Shown in pieces: positions 6,396-12,824 of a stretch of 16,431 nt of DNA. The stretch's first letter is position 1, and the number at the start of each line of letters is the position of its first letter. A program made the translations under genes and the position numbers. Under the pieces are notes generated by a model. The model saw only the letters and a list, made by a program, of their open reading frames with translations, ran no database searches and had not been told where the DNA came from. The stretch is from assembly GCA_964450715.1 (NCBI GenBank), contig CAYVFC010000168.1:1-16431 (forward strand), given 5' to 3'. Source of the DNA: CAYVFC01 sp964450715. Its GTDB lineage: Bacteria; Myxococcota_A; Polyangia; Polyangiales; JAFGIB01.

Positions 6396-7289
6396 TCAAA
6401 CCCGCGTACCGTCTGCCGGCTCCACGGTGGGCGTAGGCAAATCCAGCCAGGCGCTCAGGGCCGGTGCTGCGATACCCGAGACTACGGCGGCCAGTACCCA
6501 GGGAACGGCGCAGACGGCGAGCGAGAGGTGCCAGGGGATACCGCTGGCATGACGCGCCGTGAACCACATCGCATAAACCAGTAAAACCAGGCACGGCAGG
6601 TAGACGAGCACGGTCAGGATCCGGGCCAGATCCGCGGACGGGACCAGCCAGATCACCATATAGGTCGCGAGCGACGCGGTCGGTAGCAACCAGGCGCGGT
6701 AGAGCAACATACTGGCGGCCGCGTTCGCGGCTCCGGGCCGGCCGTAGGAGCGGGAGAGCGTGAGATAGGGCAACGCGAGCGCCAGCAGCACGACGCCGTC
6801 CAGGGCCAGGTGCGCCGCCATCGCCCGCGCCACGTCCAGGATGACCTCCATGTCGCTCGGATCGCCGACCCGCTCCACTTGCGCCCCGGGACCGAACAGC
6901 AGGGTCTTGGTGAAAGGGATCACCCCGGCGAGAGCGCCGAGCGGCAAGGCCGTCATGAGAAAGAAGGGGATGGCGCGCTCGACCCGCGAGAGGGCGAAGC
7001 CGGGCGCCGATGCCCGGGGATAGAACGCATCCTTCAGGGTCCCGAGCAGGCGCGGGCCCAGCGCCAGCCGCTCGTCCTCGAACGGCGGAGCAATGGCCGG
7101 AAAGGACTCGTCCTCGCCATCGGACCCCTGCTGCTCAGCACAAGCGTCGCAGACCGACCGCCCCTGCTGCCAGCAGCTGGCACAGCCGAGGGCCCCGCAC
7201 CGCGGACAAACCCAGCGCGCCGGCCGATCCGGGTGTCTGCTGCAGGCCGCGCCATCGGGGGCACGCGTCGGGGAGTCATCGGTGTTCAT
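6396..7289 (-). CDS. Membrane protein with N-terminal zinc-binding motif, YIP1-like
   Basis: About 297 residues. The N-terminus carries a cysteine/histidine cluster C-x2-H-x8-C-x2-C-x4-C-x2-C-x7-C-x2-C, which fits a B-box-like or double zinc-ribbon fold. An acidic linker follows, then about five hydrophobic segments, e.g. I-P-F-F-L-M-T-A-L-P-L-G-A-L-A-G and L-T-V-L-V-Y-L-P-C-L-V-L-L-V-Y. The arrangement resembles bacterial proteins annotated as YIP1 family, whose function is poorly known. Zinc ribbon in the cytosol and helices in the inner membrane is the likely topology. I prefer ATG at 7289; a TTG three codons upstream (7298) is possible, and neither has a strong ribosome site. It converges on ftsQ with a 4-base gap and diverges from the glycosyltransferase gene. 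Membrane and zinc features are clear; the family name is moderate. Confidence 0.75.
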   Translation of the reverse strand: MNTDDSPTRAPDGAACSRHPDRPARWVCPRCGALGCASCWQQGRSVCDACAEQQGSDGEDESFPAIAPPFEDERLALGPRLLGTLKDAFYPRASAPGFALSRVERAIPFFLMTALPLGALAGVIPFTKTLLFGPGAQVERVGDPSDMEVILDVARAMAAHLALDGVVLLALALPYLTLSRSYGRPGAANAAASMLLYRAWLLPTASLATYMVIWLVPSADLARILTVLVYLPCLVLLVYAMWFTARHASGIPWHLSLAVCAVPWVLAAVVSGIAAPALSAWLDLPTPTVEPADGTRV

Positions 7290-7638
7290 GGCGATCAACG
7301 GATGAAAACCGGCGGAGTATACCCCATCGGTCAGCGCGGCTCACCCCGGAATCCAACCGTTGAAGATTCCGCTCGCCAGGCGTCGCCACTCGGGGGCCGG
7401 GCACCGCCGCGGTGTAAGCGTTCAGGCCTTGGGCAGCGCGGCGGCCAAGGCGCCCGAAAAACCGAGCGCGCCCGCAGGGCCGGTGAGGATTGTACTCACG
7501 TACATGACGAACCGGCCCGAGGACGAAAGCCGGTTTTTCGGGATGGATTGGCCGCCGTCGTTTCAGATACCGACTCCCCCCCCTTAACGGTTACGCCGCG
7601 GTCACCCCCTTGTCTTGACGACGGCGGCCCCGCCCCGG
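7290..7638. other. Non-coding gap with short structured elements
   Basis: About 350 bases separate the starts of two divergent genes. A 75-codon frame (7360-7587, plus strand) is open but has no ribosome site and no recognisable protein features, so I do not call it a gene. Visible structures are GTGAG-7 nt-CTCAC (7483-7499), the hairpin AACCGGC/GCCGGTT with T-run (7510-7538) and a C8 run (7576-7583). I could not identify a known riboswitch or small RNA. The gap must hold promoters for both flanking genes, but none stands out. Confidence 0.5.
7510..7538 (+). terminator. Terminator-like hairpin in the divergent gap
   Basis: Arms AACCGGC (7510-7516) and GCCGGTT (7529-7535) form a 7-bp stem with a 12-base loop. 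The right arm runs into a T tract (7534-7538). This has the layout of a weak Rho-independent terminator on the plus strand, but no upstream plus-strand gene is recognised in the gap. It would therefore act on a short leader or small RNA, or else is only a structural element. Confidence 0.3.
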
Positions 7639-9270
7639 ATGATGCGGCCCACAATGCGGCTTGACCTGTCTTCCCGGTTGCGTCGACTGCGAACGCTCGA
7701 TGCCATCGGATGTCTACTGGCGGTGGCCTACGCAGTGCCCTCGGTATGGTATCCCTTTGGCAACGACCAGGGTCTGCACTGGTACATAGGTGACGGAATC
7801 CTGAAAGGGGAGCTTCCCTACGTCGACGGCATCAGCGGCAAGCCGCCGGGGATCTTCCTCGTACACGCTCTGGCCATCGCGTTGTTCGGCGATACCCAGG
7901 CCTCTATACGCATCCTGGAGGTGCTCGGGGTGGTAGTGCTCGGCTTGCTGGTGGCCGTGTGCGCGGTCGCTCCCCGCATCCGCCTTCCGGACGGGGCGGT
8001 GGGCGCGGTCGCGCTGGCGGTCTCCGCCGTCAACTACAGCTACACGGACCACTGGAACACGGCGCACCCGGAGTTCTGGGAATCGCTGCTGCTGGTAGCC
8101 GCCGCCGTGGTGGCGCTGCACGACGAGCGGCCAGTGCGTCGTCCCTTCCTGGCCGGTCTGCTCTGCGCGATGGCCTTCATGTTCAAGTACACGGCCGCGG
8201 TGTCGGCGCTGGCCATCGCGGCCTGGTGCGGCTGGCTGGTGGTTCAGCAGGGATCGCTCTCCGATCGCGCGAGGCGCCTAGCGCTGGCCGCGGCCTGGTA
8301 CCTGCTGGGCGTGCTACTGGTGTTGGCAATCGTGGTTCTCCCCTTCCTGGTTACCGGCAACCTGGAGCCCATGTGGGAGATCATGTACAAGCTCATCCTC
8401 CGCTACCGGGCCAGGGCACCGGAGATCACCGGCGGGGCTGCCGGCTGGCTCGGCTGGCGTTACGGCGGCACTCTGGCCGCGGCCACCGCGGTGGCCGCGC
8501 TCGGGGGGCTCGGGCTGGTCTTCTGGAGATGGAGGCTCGACGCCCAGTCGCCGGCCAGGTGGCTCTTCCTTCTCGCGCTGTTCCTCGCCGGGGTGGGCAA
8601 CGTGGCCGTCCAGGGGAGGTTCTTCACCTATCACTGGATCGTGGTCTTTCCCTTCTCGGTGCTGTTACTGTCGTGGCTCCTGCAACGGGTAGCTCCGACG
8701 CGTGGCTCGCTGCAGCTTCTGGCCGTCATCGGCCTCACGCTCGCTGTCTATTTTTACGAGCCGAAATGGCCTACCAACCGCTACTATAGCTACCGGGAGC
8801 ACGTGACGAGCTTGGTAAAGTACCTGCGCGGCGAGCGCAGCCGGAACGCCTACATCAAGGCCTTCCGGGGCAAGAGCCGTCACGACGCCTACCGCTTGAT
8901 GGAGAGGGTCGGGCTGGCTATACGCGCGCAGGCAAGACCGGGAGACACGCTCTGCGTGCGCGGCTTCTCCACCCCTATCTACCAGGTAGCCCAGCTTCGC
9001 TGCCCCTCTCGCCACGTGGCGCCCTGGTTGATGAACGCCGGTTACCGCAGGTGGCGCGTCGAGTACAGGCGCGACCTGCGAAAGAACCCGCCGACCTTCA
9101 TCGTTACCTTTGTCGACCGGAAGCTCGACGTAAGGATGCTGCGCCGCAGAGGATACACGAGTAAAAGGGTAACCGGCGAGTACCTGCTGATGACGAGGCG
9201 CGCAAAGGGCCCCGTCGGGGGAGCGCGCGCGGTCAAGCCGGGGAAGGCGGATTCCGTAAAAAGCCGCTGA
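7639..9270 (+). CDS. Membrane glycosyltransferase, GT39/ArnT-like (RgtA/B/C/D type)
   Basis: A polytopic membrane protein of about 543 residues resembling dolichyl-phosphate-mannose and ArnT-like transferases, which move sugars from polyprenyl-phosphate carriers to envelope acceptors on the periplasmic side. The first periplasmic loop carries F-G-N-D-Q-G-L-H-W-Y, at the place of the family's acidic loop-1 residue, and G-I-S-G-K-P-P-G-I-F, the K-P-P motif. About nine or more hydrophobic segments follow, then a soluble basic C-terminal region of about 170 residues. The start is uncertain: ATG 7639, ATG 7642, ATG 7654 and TTG 7615 are all in frame, and none has a good ribosome site. The gene converges on lgt with a 14-base gap. 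The family is well supported; sugar and acceptor are unknown. Confidence 0.82.
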   Translation: MMRPTMRLDLSSRLRRLRTLDAIGCLLAVAYAVPSVWYPFGNDQGLHWYIGDGILKGELPYVDGISGKPPGIFLVHALAIALFGDTQASIRILEVLGVVVLGLLVAVCAVAPRIRLPDGAVGAVALAVSAVNYSYTDHWNTAHPEFWESLLLVAAAVVALHDERPVRRPFLAGLLCAMAFMFKYTAAVSALAIAAWCGWLVVQQGSLSDRARRLALAAAWYLLGVLLVLAIVVLPFLVTGNLEPMWEIMYKLILRYRARAPEITGGAAGWLGWRYGGTLAAATAVAALGGLGLVFWRWRLDAQSPARWLFLLALFLAGVGNVAVQGRFFTYHWIVVFPFSVLLLSWLLQRVAPTRGSLQLLAVIGLTLAVYFYEPKWPTNRYYSYREHVTSLVKYLRGERSRNAYIKAFRGKSRHDAYRLMERVGLAIRAQARPGDTLCVRGFSTPIYQVAQLRCPSRHVAPWLMNAGYRRWRVEYRRDLRKNPPTFIVTFVDRKLDVRMLRRRGYTSKRVTGEYLLMTRRAKGPVGGARAVKPGKADSVKSR

Positions 9271-9284
9271 CGCCGACGGCGCGA

Positions 9285-10229
9285 CTACCGCTTCTTCTTG
9301 CGGGTGGTCCTGGCCGACTTTCGATCGGCGATCGCGGGCTCGGCTGGCGTCGACCGCTGGTCGATCGGGGGCAGGGGATTCTTGCGCATCACGGAGTAAG
9401 CGACGGCGGCCACCGGAACCAGCGTCAGGGAGATGAGCTGCGAGGTGGAGAATCCGAACGCCTCCCCGCGCTGCGGATCGTCGCGCACGTACTCGAAGAA
9501 GAAACGGTAGACGCCGTAGGCCATGGCCAGCGAGAGGATGACCTGCCCGCGGAAGCGCCGCCGCCTGAAGATCAAGAGGACCATGGCGAGCAGCAGCAGC
9601 CCGGCGGTCACCTCGTACAGCTGGGTGGGATGAACCGGGTAGGAGTACGTCGCCTCTCGGGATAGACCGTAGAGATCGACGTGGTAGCTCCAGGCCGGAG
9701 CCCCTCTGAGTCGGTCGCCGAACTGGTCCCAGCGAGGAAAGGTTCCCAGATCCTTGAGCCAGCCGGGGGCGTCGGCCGAGAGCCGCCCACCGAAATCGCA
9801 TCCGTACAGGTAGCAACCCACCCGGGTGCAAGCCAGTCCGGCGGCCAACGCTGGCGCGGCCGAATCGGCGAAGGCCAAAAAGGGCACCTTCCTGATCCGC
9901 AGGTAGACAGCCGCGCCCACCGCTCCCCCGAGGAATCCGCCGTAGGCCACCATGCCGCCGGCGCGCAGGTTGACGAGCTGTAGAGCGGGTTGCCCCTCGA
10001 ACGCCTCTGGGTTCGTCAACACGTACAACAATCGCCCGCCGACGATGGCGCTGACCGCGGTCACCAGAAAACAGGTCTCCAGCACCTTGCGCTCGATCCC
10101 CTCGTGCTTGACGCCGAAGTGCATGACGAACTGCCAGCCCATCACGAAAGAGAGCCCCAGCATCACCCCGTAGGAGTAGATGTACTGGCTTCCCCAGGGG
10201 GTCGGGATCTCGAAGAGTACCGGGTGCAC
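9285..10229 (-). CDS. lgt: Prolipoprotein diacylglyceryl transferase
   Basis: Inner-membrane enzyme that transfers diacylglycerol from phosphatidylglycerol to the lipobox cysteine of prolipoproteins, the first step of lipoprotein maturation. It has 314 residues and multiple membrane segments. G-G-M-V-A-Y-G-G-F-L-G-G (91-102) is the conserved YGG/HGG loop. T-R-V-G-C-Y-L-Y-G-C-D-F-G (135-147) is the family signature, with R136 aligning with essential E. coli R143. V-H-P-T-Q-L-Y-E and R-F-F-F-E-Y-V-R-D-D are the later Lgt motifs. A Lys/Arg-rich cytoplasmic tail ends the protein. The start is GTG 10229, preceded by GAGGA at 10234-10238, a well-spaced ribosome site. It lies on the same strand as xseA, 125 bases downstream of it, with a palindromic repeat between. 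Identification is secure. Confidence 0.96.
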   Translation of the reverse strand: MHPVLFEIPTPWGSQYIYSYGVMLGLSFVMGWQFVMHFGVKHEGIERKVLETCFLVTAVSAIVGGRLLYVLTNPEAFEGQPALQLVNLRAGGMVAYGGFLGGAVGAAVYLRIRKVPFLAFADSAAPALAAGLACTRVGCYLYGCDFGGRLSADAPGWLKDLGTFPRWDQFGDRLRGAPAWSYHVDLYGLSREATYSYPVHPTQLYEVTAGLLLLAMVLLIFRRRRFRGQVILSLAMAYGVYRFFFEYVRDDPQRGEAFGFSTSQLISLTLVPVAAVAYSVMRKNPLPPIDQRSTPAEPAIADRKSARTTRKKKR

Positions 10230-10243
10230 GCTGTCCTCGCTTT

Positions 10244-10255
10244 CCTCTGCAGAGG
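10244..10255. promoter_or_regulatory. 12-bp perfect palindrome upstream of lgt
   Basis: CCTCTGCAGAGG is a perfect 12-bp palindrome lying 14 bases before the GTG start of lgt and just upstream of its ribosome site. It could be a protein-binding site or a small leader hairpin. A 12-bp palindrome is expected a few times by chance in a window this size, so support is weak. Confidence 0.25.
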
Positions 10256-10313
10256 GGTATCCGAAATGGCGGCAGCCTAGTCAAGCCGCGTCCGTCCGTG
10301 CATCGCGCATTTC

Positions 10314-10358
10314 GTAGGCGCGGGCCTCGCGCCCGCCCGGGAGGGGGCAAGCCCCTAC
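10314..10358. repeat. REP-like intergenic palindromic element between xseA and lgt
   Basis: The element begins GTAGG (10314-10318) and ends CCTAC (10354-10358), which are complementary. Inside are two further hairpins: GCGGGC/GCCCGC with a CTCGC loop, and GGGGC/GCCCC with an AA loop. This nested GTAGG...CCTAC layout is the style of small repetitive extragenic palindromes found in many GC-rich genomes. The TAG stop of xseA (10355-10357, minus strand) lies within it. No second copy is present in the window, so its repetitive nature is inferred from form. It may also serve as an xseA terminator. Confidence 0.5.
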
Positions 10359-11737
10359 CCTTCGCTTCGTTTCGTAACCCGTGTCACCAGGGCGCCCTCG
10401 TGCAGTCGAATGGTGACCGTATCGCCGCTATTCGCATCCGACGCCCGGAGCAGCGCCTTGCCCGTCGGTTCGTGAATGGCGATGGCGTAGCCGCGGCCGA
10501 GCACGGCAACGGGGGAGAGGGCCTGCACGCGTGCGGTGGTCTCGGCGAGCCGGGCCCGCGGAACCGCGACCAGCTTTCCGGCGATCGAACGCAACCTCGA
10601 ATCGACCGCCGCCAGCCGAATTCGGTCCCGGGCGAGCCGTACCCGCGGATCGGTCCGGGAGAGCCGGAGCGCCAGCGCCTGCAGCTGCTCCCTATGCCGG
10701 TTCAGCCGCCGGCTGGCGGCTCGCGCCAACCGGGTCTGTAGCTCGTGCAGCCGGGTACGGATACCTACTATAGCCTCGCGCGGATCGCTGAGCCGGCGGG
10801 TCCTCTCGTCCAGCAGGATGCGAAAGCGGGACATCAACAGCTGCACCGTTCGCGACAACGCGCGCTGCCGGCTGGAAAGCTCGGCCGCCAGCGTCTTGCG
10901 ATCGGGCACCGCCATCTCCGCCGCGTTGGACGGGGTCGCCGCCCTGACATCGGCCACCAGGTCGGCGATGGTGACGTCGACCTCGTGACCGACCGCGCTG
11001 ATGGTGGGCACGCGGCAGGCGGCGATGGCGCGCGCCACCCGCTCGTCGTTGAATGCGAACAGGTCCTCGGCCGAGCCGCCGCCTCGGCCTACGATGACCA
11101 GATCCAGGTCCGGCAAGCGCTGGATGTCGTTCAGCGCGACTGCGATCGAAGCCGGCGCGTCGGCGCCCTGCACCAAGCAGGGCGAAACCACGATGCGGAC
11201 CGGGCAGCGGTCGCCGCTGACCCGTATGATGTCGTGCAACGCGGCCCCCGAGACGCTGGTCACCACCCCGACCACCCTGGGAAAGAAGGGCAGCGGCCGC
11301 TTACGCTCCTCGGAGAGCAGCCCCTCGGCGGCCAGCAGCTTGCGAACCCGTTCGAACTGACGATGCAGCTCCCCGAGCCCGGCCGGCCGGGCCTGGCGCG
11401 CGATGAGCTGGAAGCCTCCTCGCGGCTCGAACAGCGAGAGCGAACCGCGCAGCCGCACGCGCGAGCCGTTCTGCAGCTCGGCTCGGTGCCGCTGCGCGTC
11501 GTTACGGAACATCACCACCCGGATCTGGGCCTGCTCCTGCTCGTCGTTGAGGGTGAAGTAGCAGTGGCCCGACCCCGCTCGTGTCAGATCGGAAAGCTCG
11601 CCCTCGACCCAGATGTCCGGCCAGCCGCGTTCCAGCGACAGGCGCACGGCGCGCGTGATCTCGGAGACGCGAAAGACCCGTTCACCGTCGCTGCTTTCGC
11701 TCCGCTCTCCGTTGTCGAACAACCCCTGCTCCCGCAC
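10355..11737 (-). CDS. xseA: Exodeoxyribonuclease VII large subunit
   Basis: Catalytic large subunit of exonuclease VII, a single-strand DNA nuclease acting from both ends in repair and recombination. With the chosen start it is 460 residues. An N-terminal OB-fold (about 20-120) contains V-S-E-I-T-R-A-V and W-V-E-G-E-L-S-D. The catalytic domain contains V-V-T-S-V-S-G-A-A-L-H-D-I, G-R-G-G-G-S-A-E-D-L (217-226) and S-A-V-G-H-E-V-D-V-T-I-A-D (247-259). A long helical, Arg-rich region follows, then a C-terminal segment with V-L-G-R-G-Y-A-I. I chose GTG 11737 because AGAGGA (11745-11750) lies 7 bases upstream. GTG 11740 or GTG 11797 are possible longer starts. The small subunit gene xseB is not adjacent. 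Identification is secure; the start is moderate. Confidence 0.95.
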   Translation of the reverse strand: MREQGLFDNGERSESSDGERVFRVSEITRAVRLSLERGWPDIWVEGELSDLTRAGSGHCYFTLNDEQEQAQIRVVMFRNDAQRHRAELQNGSRVRLRGSLSLFEPRGGFQLIARQARPAGLGELHRQFERVRKLLAAEGLLSEERKRPLPFFPRVVGVVTSVSGAALHDIIRVSGDRCPVRIVVSPCLVQGADAPASIAVALNDIQRLPDLDLVIVGRGGGSAEDLFAFNDERVARAIAACRVPTISAVGHEVDVTIADLVADVRAATPSNAAEMAVPDRKTLAAELSSRQRALSRTVQLLMSRFRILLDERTRRLSDPREAIVGIRTRLHELQTRLARAASRRLNRHREQLQALALRLSRTDPRVRLARDRIRLAAVDSRLRSIAGKLVAVPRARLAETTARVQALSPVAVLGRGYAIAIHEPTGKALLRASDANSGDTVTIRLHEGALVTRVTKRSEG

Positions 11738-11892
11738 CACCCAATCCTCTTTCCGCAACGCTATACCCGGGCGCCGCCGGAACCACCGTACACGCACCAG
11801 CGCCTAGAAGCCATTGGATAAATCGCCCAGAATTCCCCTCTATCCCGCTTTTTGCGCTAAGATCCCTCTTGAGGCGGCGCCTGGAGCGCTAG

Positions 11893-11916
11893 ATGCTCGT
11901 ACCCGGATCCAGATGA
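11893..11916 (+). promoter_or_regulatory. Seven-codon upstream ORF overlapping the folK start
   Basis: GGAG (11883-11886) lies 6 bases before ATG 11893, which opens a frame M-L-V-P-G-S-R ending in TGA at 11914-11916. That stop overlaps the folK ATG (ATGA). folK itself has only a weak GGA before its ATG, so ribosomes may reach folK by coupling from this mini-frame. The spacing and overlap are seen directly; function is inferred. Confidence 0.4.
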
Positions 11917-12821
11917 GCGCGCGGACGGTGATCGGCTTGGGCTCGAACCTTGGTTCTCGCGAATCGCTTCTGCGAGCGGCCGTCGATCTGCTGGCGGCCA
12001 CGCCTCGCTGCGAGATCAGCTCACTGTCCTCTCTGTTCGAGACCGAGCCGGTAGGCACGCCGGGGCCCTTGTTCCTCAATGCCGCGGTCGGCCTGCAGAC
12101 CGAGCTAGAAGCGGAGGAGCTGCTACAACCGCTGCAGGCGATCGAGTCCTCGCTGGGCAGGGTGCGGCGTCAACGTTGGGAGGCGCGCACGATTGACCTG
12201 GATATCCTCTGGAGCGAGAGCGTGAGCGTGAGCACCCCACACCTCAGCGTGCCCCACCCCAGGCTACGGGAGCGGGCTTTCGCCCTGGCTCCCCTGCTCG
12301 AGGTCGCGCCCGATCTGTCCGACACCTACGGCGCCTACTTGCGCGAGGCCGGCGGTGAGCCCGCCAGGTGCGGTTCGCTCGAATTCGGCTCACCCGGGCT
12401 CGCCGATGCATCCGGCGCCAACGGAAGCCTGCGGCTGGCGGCTCGCGATCGCGCCGACGCCCTGGCGATGCTGGGAACCTTCCTGGCCGCCGCTACCCGG
12501 AGTCCGGTATCCGGCTTTCCGTTGCAGGCGGAACCAGTCGCATGCAAGTGCAAGCCGGGCCGGGAGGCTGAGGCCTTCGCCCACGCCGTCATGGAGCTGA
12601 TCGGCTCGGGGTTCAGCCCCTGCCGGGTCGTAGTCTGCGATCTCGGGCCTGGCAGGGTCGATGGGAGGCTGGTAGGTCGTCCCGGAGACGGAGACCGCCC
12701 GTCCGGAACGTTGCCGGAAATCGGGATCTTGGAGATAGAAGGGGAGATCGGGCTTCGCGTTTACTCGGGTACGGACCCTCTCGATGTGGTAACATTTTTC
12801 AAAGGGATCGCGGAAGGTTAG
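11913..12821 (+). CDS. folK: Dihydropterin pyrophosphokinase (HPPK) with a C-terminal extension
   Basis: Cytoplasmic enzyme that pyrophosphorylates 6-hydroxymethyl-dihydropterin using ATP, the step before dihydropteroate synthase in folate synthesis. Residues 1-145 form a complete HPPK domain: I-G-L-G-S-N-L-G (7-14), F-E-T-E-P-V-G (42-48), R-T-I-D-L-D-I-L (92-99) with metal ligands D95 and D97, and P-H-P-R-L-R-E-R-A-F (114-123). Standard HPPKs end near residue 160, but this protein continues to 302. The extra part contains G-S-L-R-L-A-A-R-D-R-A-D-A-L-A-M-L, a C-K-C-K cluster (211-214) and L-R-V-Y-S-G-T-D-P-L-D-V-V-T-F-F, and I do not recognise it. ATG 11913 fits the family N-terminus; a longer frame from 11814 does not. 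The PilZ-PEGA gene follows after 3 bases, so the pair is probably an operon. Confidence 0.92.
   Translation: MSARTVIGLGSNLGSRESLLRAAVDLLAATPRCEISSLSSLFETEPVGTPGPLFLNAAVGLQTELEAEELLQPLQAIESSLGRVRRQRWEARTIDLDILWSESVSVSTPHLSVPHPRLRERAFALAPLLEVAPDLSDTYGAYLREAGGEPARCGSLEFGSPGLADASGANGSLRLAARDRADALAMLGTFLAAATRSPVSGFPLQAEPVACKCKPGREAEAFAHAVMELIGSGFSPCRVVVCDLGPGRVDGRLVGRPGDGDRPSGTLPEIGILEIEGEIGLRVYSGTDPLDVVTFFKGIAEG
12812..12817 (+). promoter_or_regulatory. Ribosome binding site of the PilZ-PEGA gene, inside folK
   Basis: GGAAGG lies 7 bases before ATG 12825, within the last codons of folK. It fixes the start of the downstream gene and indicates translation in one operon with folK. Confidence 0.6.
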
Positions 12822-12824
12822 CTC

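Noticed and set aside
7517..7532. 16-base exact match to positions 3-18 of the window
   Set aside because: It is short and its flanks diverge at once. In both places it could encode E-D-E-S-R in the local open frame, so chance or codon similarity is enough; no repeat family is shown.
7360..7587. 75-codon plus-strand frame in the divergent gap
   Set aside because: No ribosome site, no family resemblance, and its end runs through a hairpin and a C8 tract. Third-position GC is not informative in DNA this GC-rich.
8665..10350. 561-codon minus-strand frame across the glycosyltransferase and lgt
   Set aside because: It lies in another frame of lgt and antisense to the glycosyltransferase, both with strong family motifs. 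Its product is Arg/Pro-rich without features.
12375..12821. FolK extension as an archease-like domain
   Set aside because: I tried to match the helix (D-R-A-D-A-L-A-M-L) and the final strand to archease, but the expected H-T-A-D-I start and K-A-V-T-Y-H end are missing.
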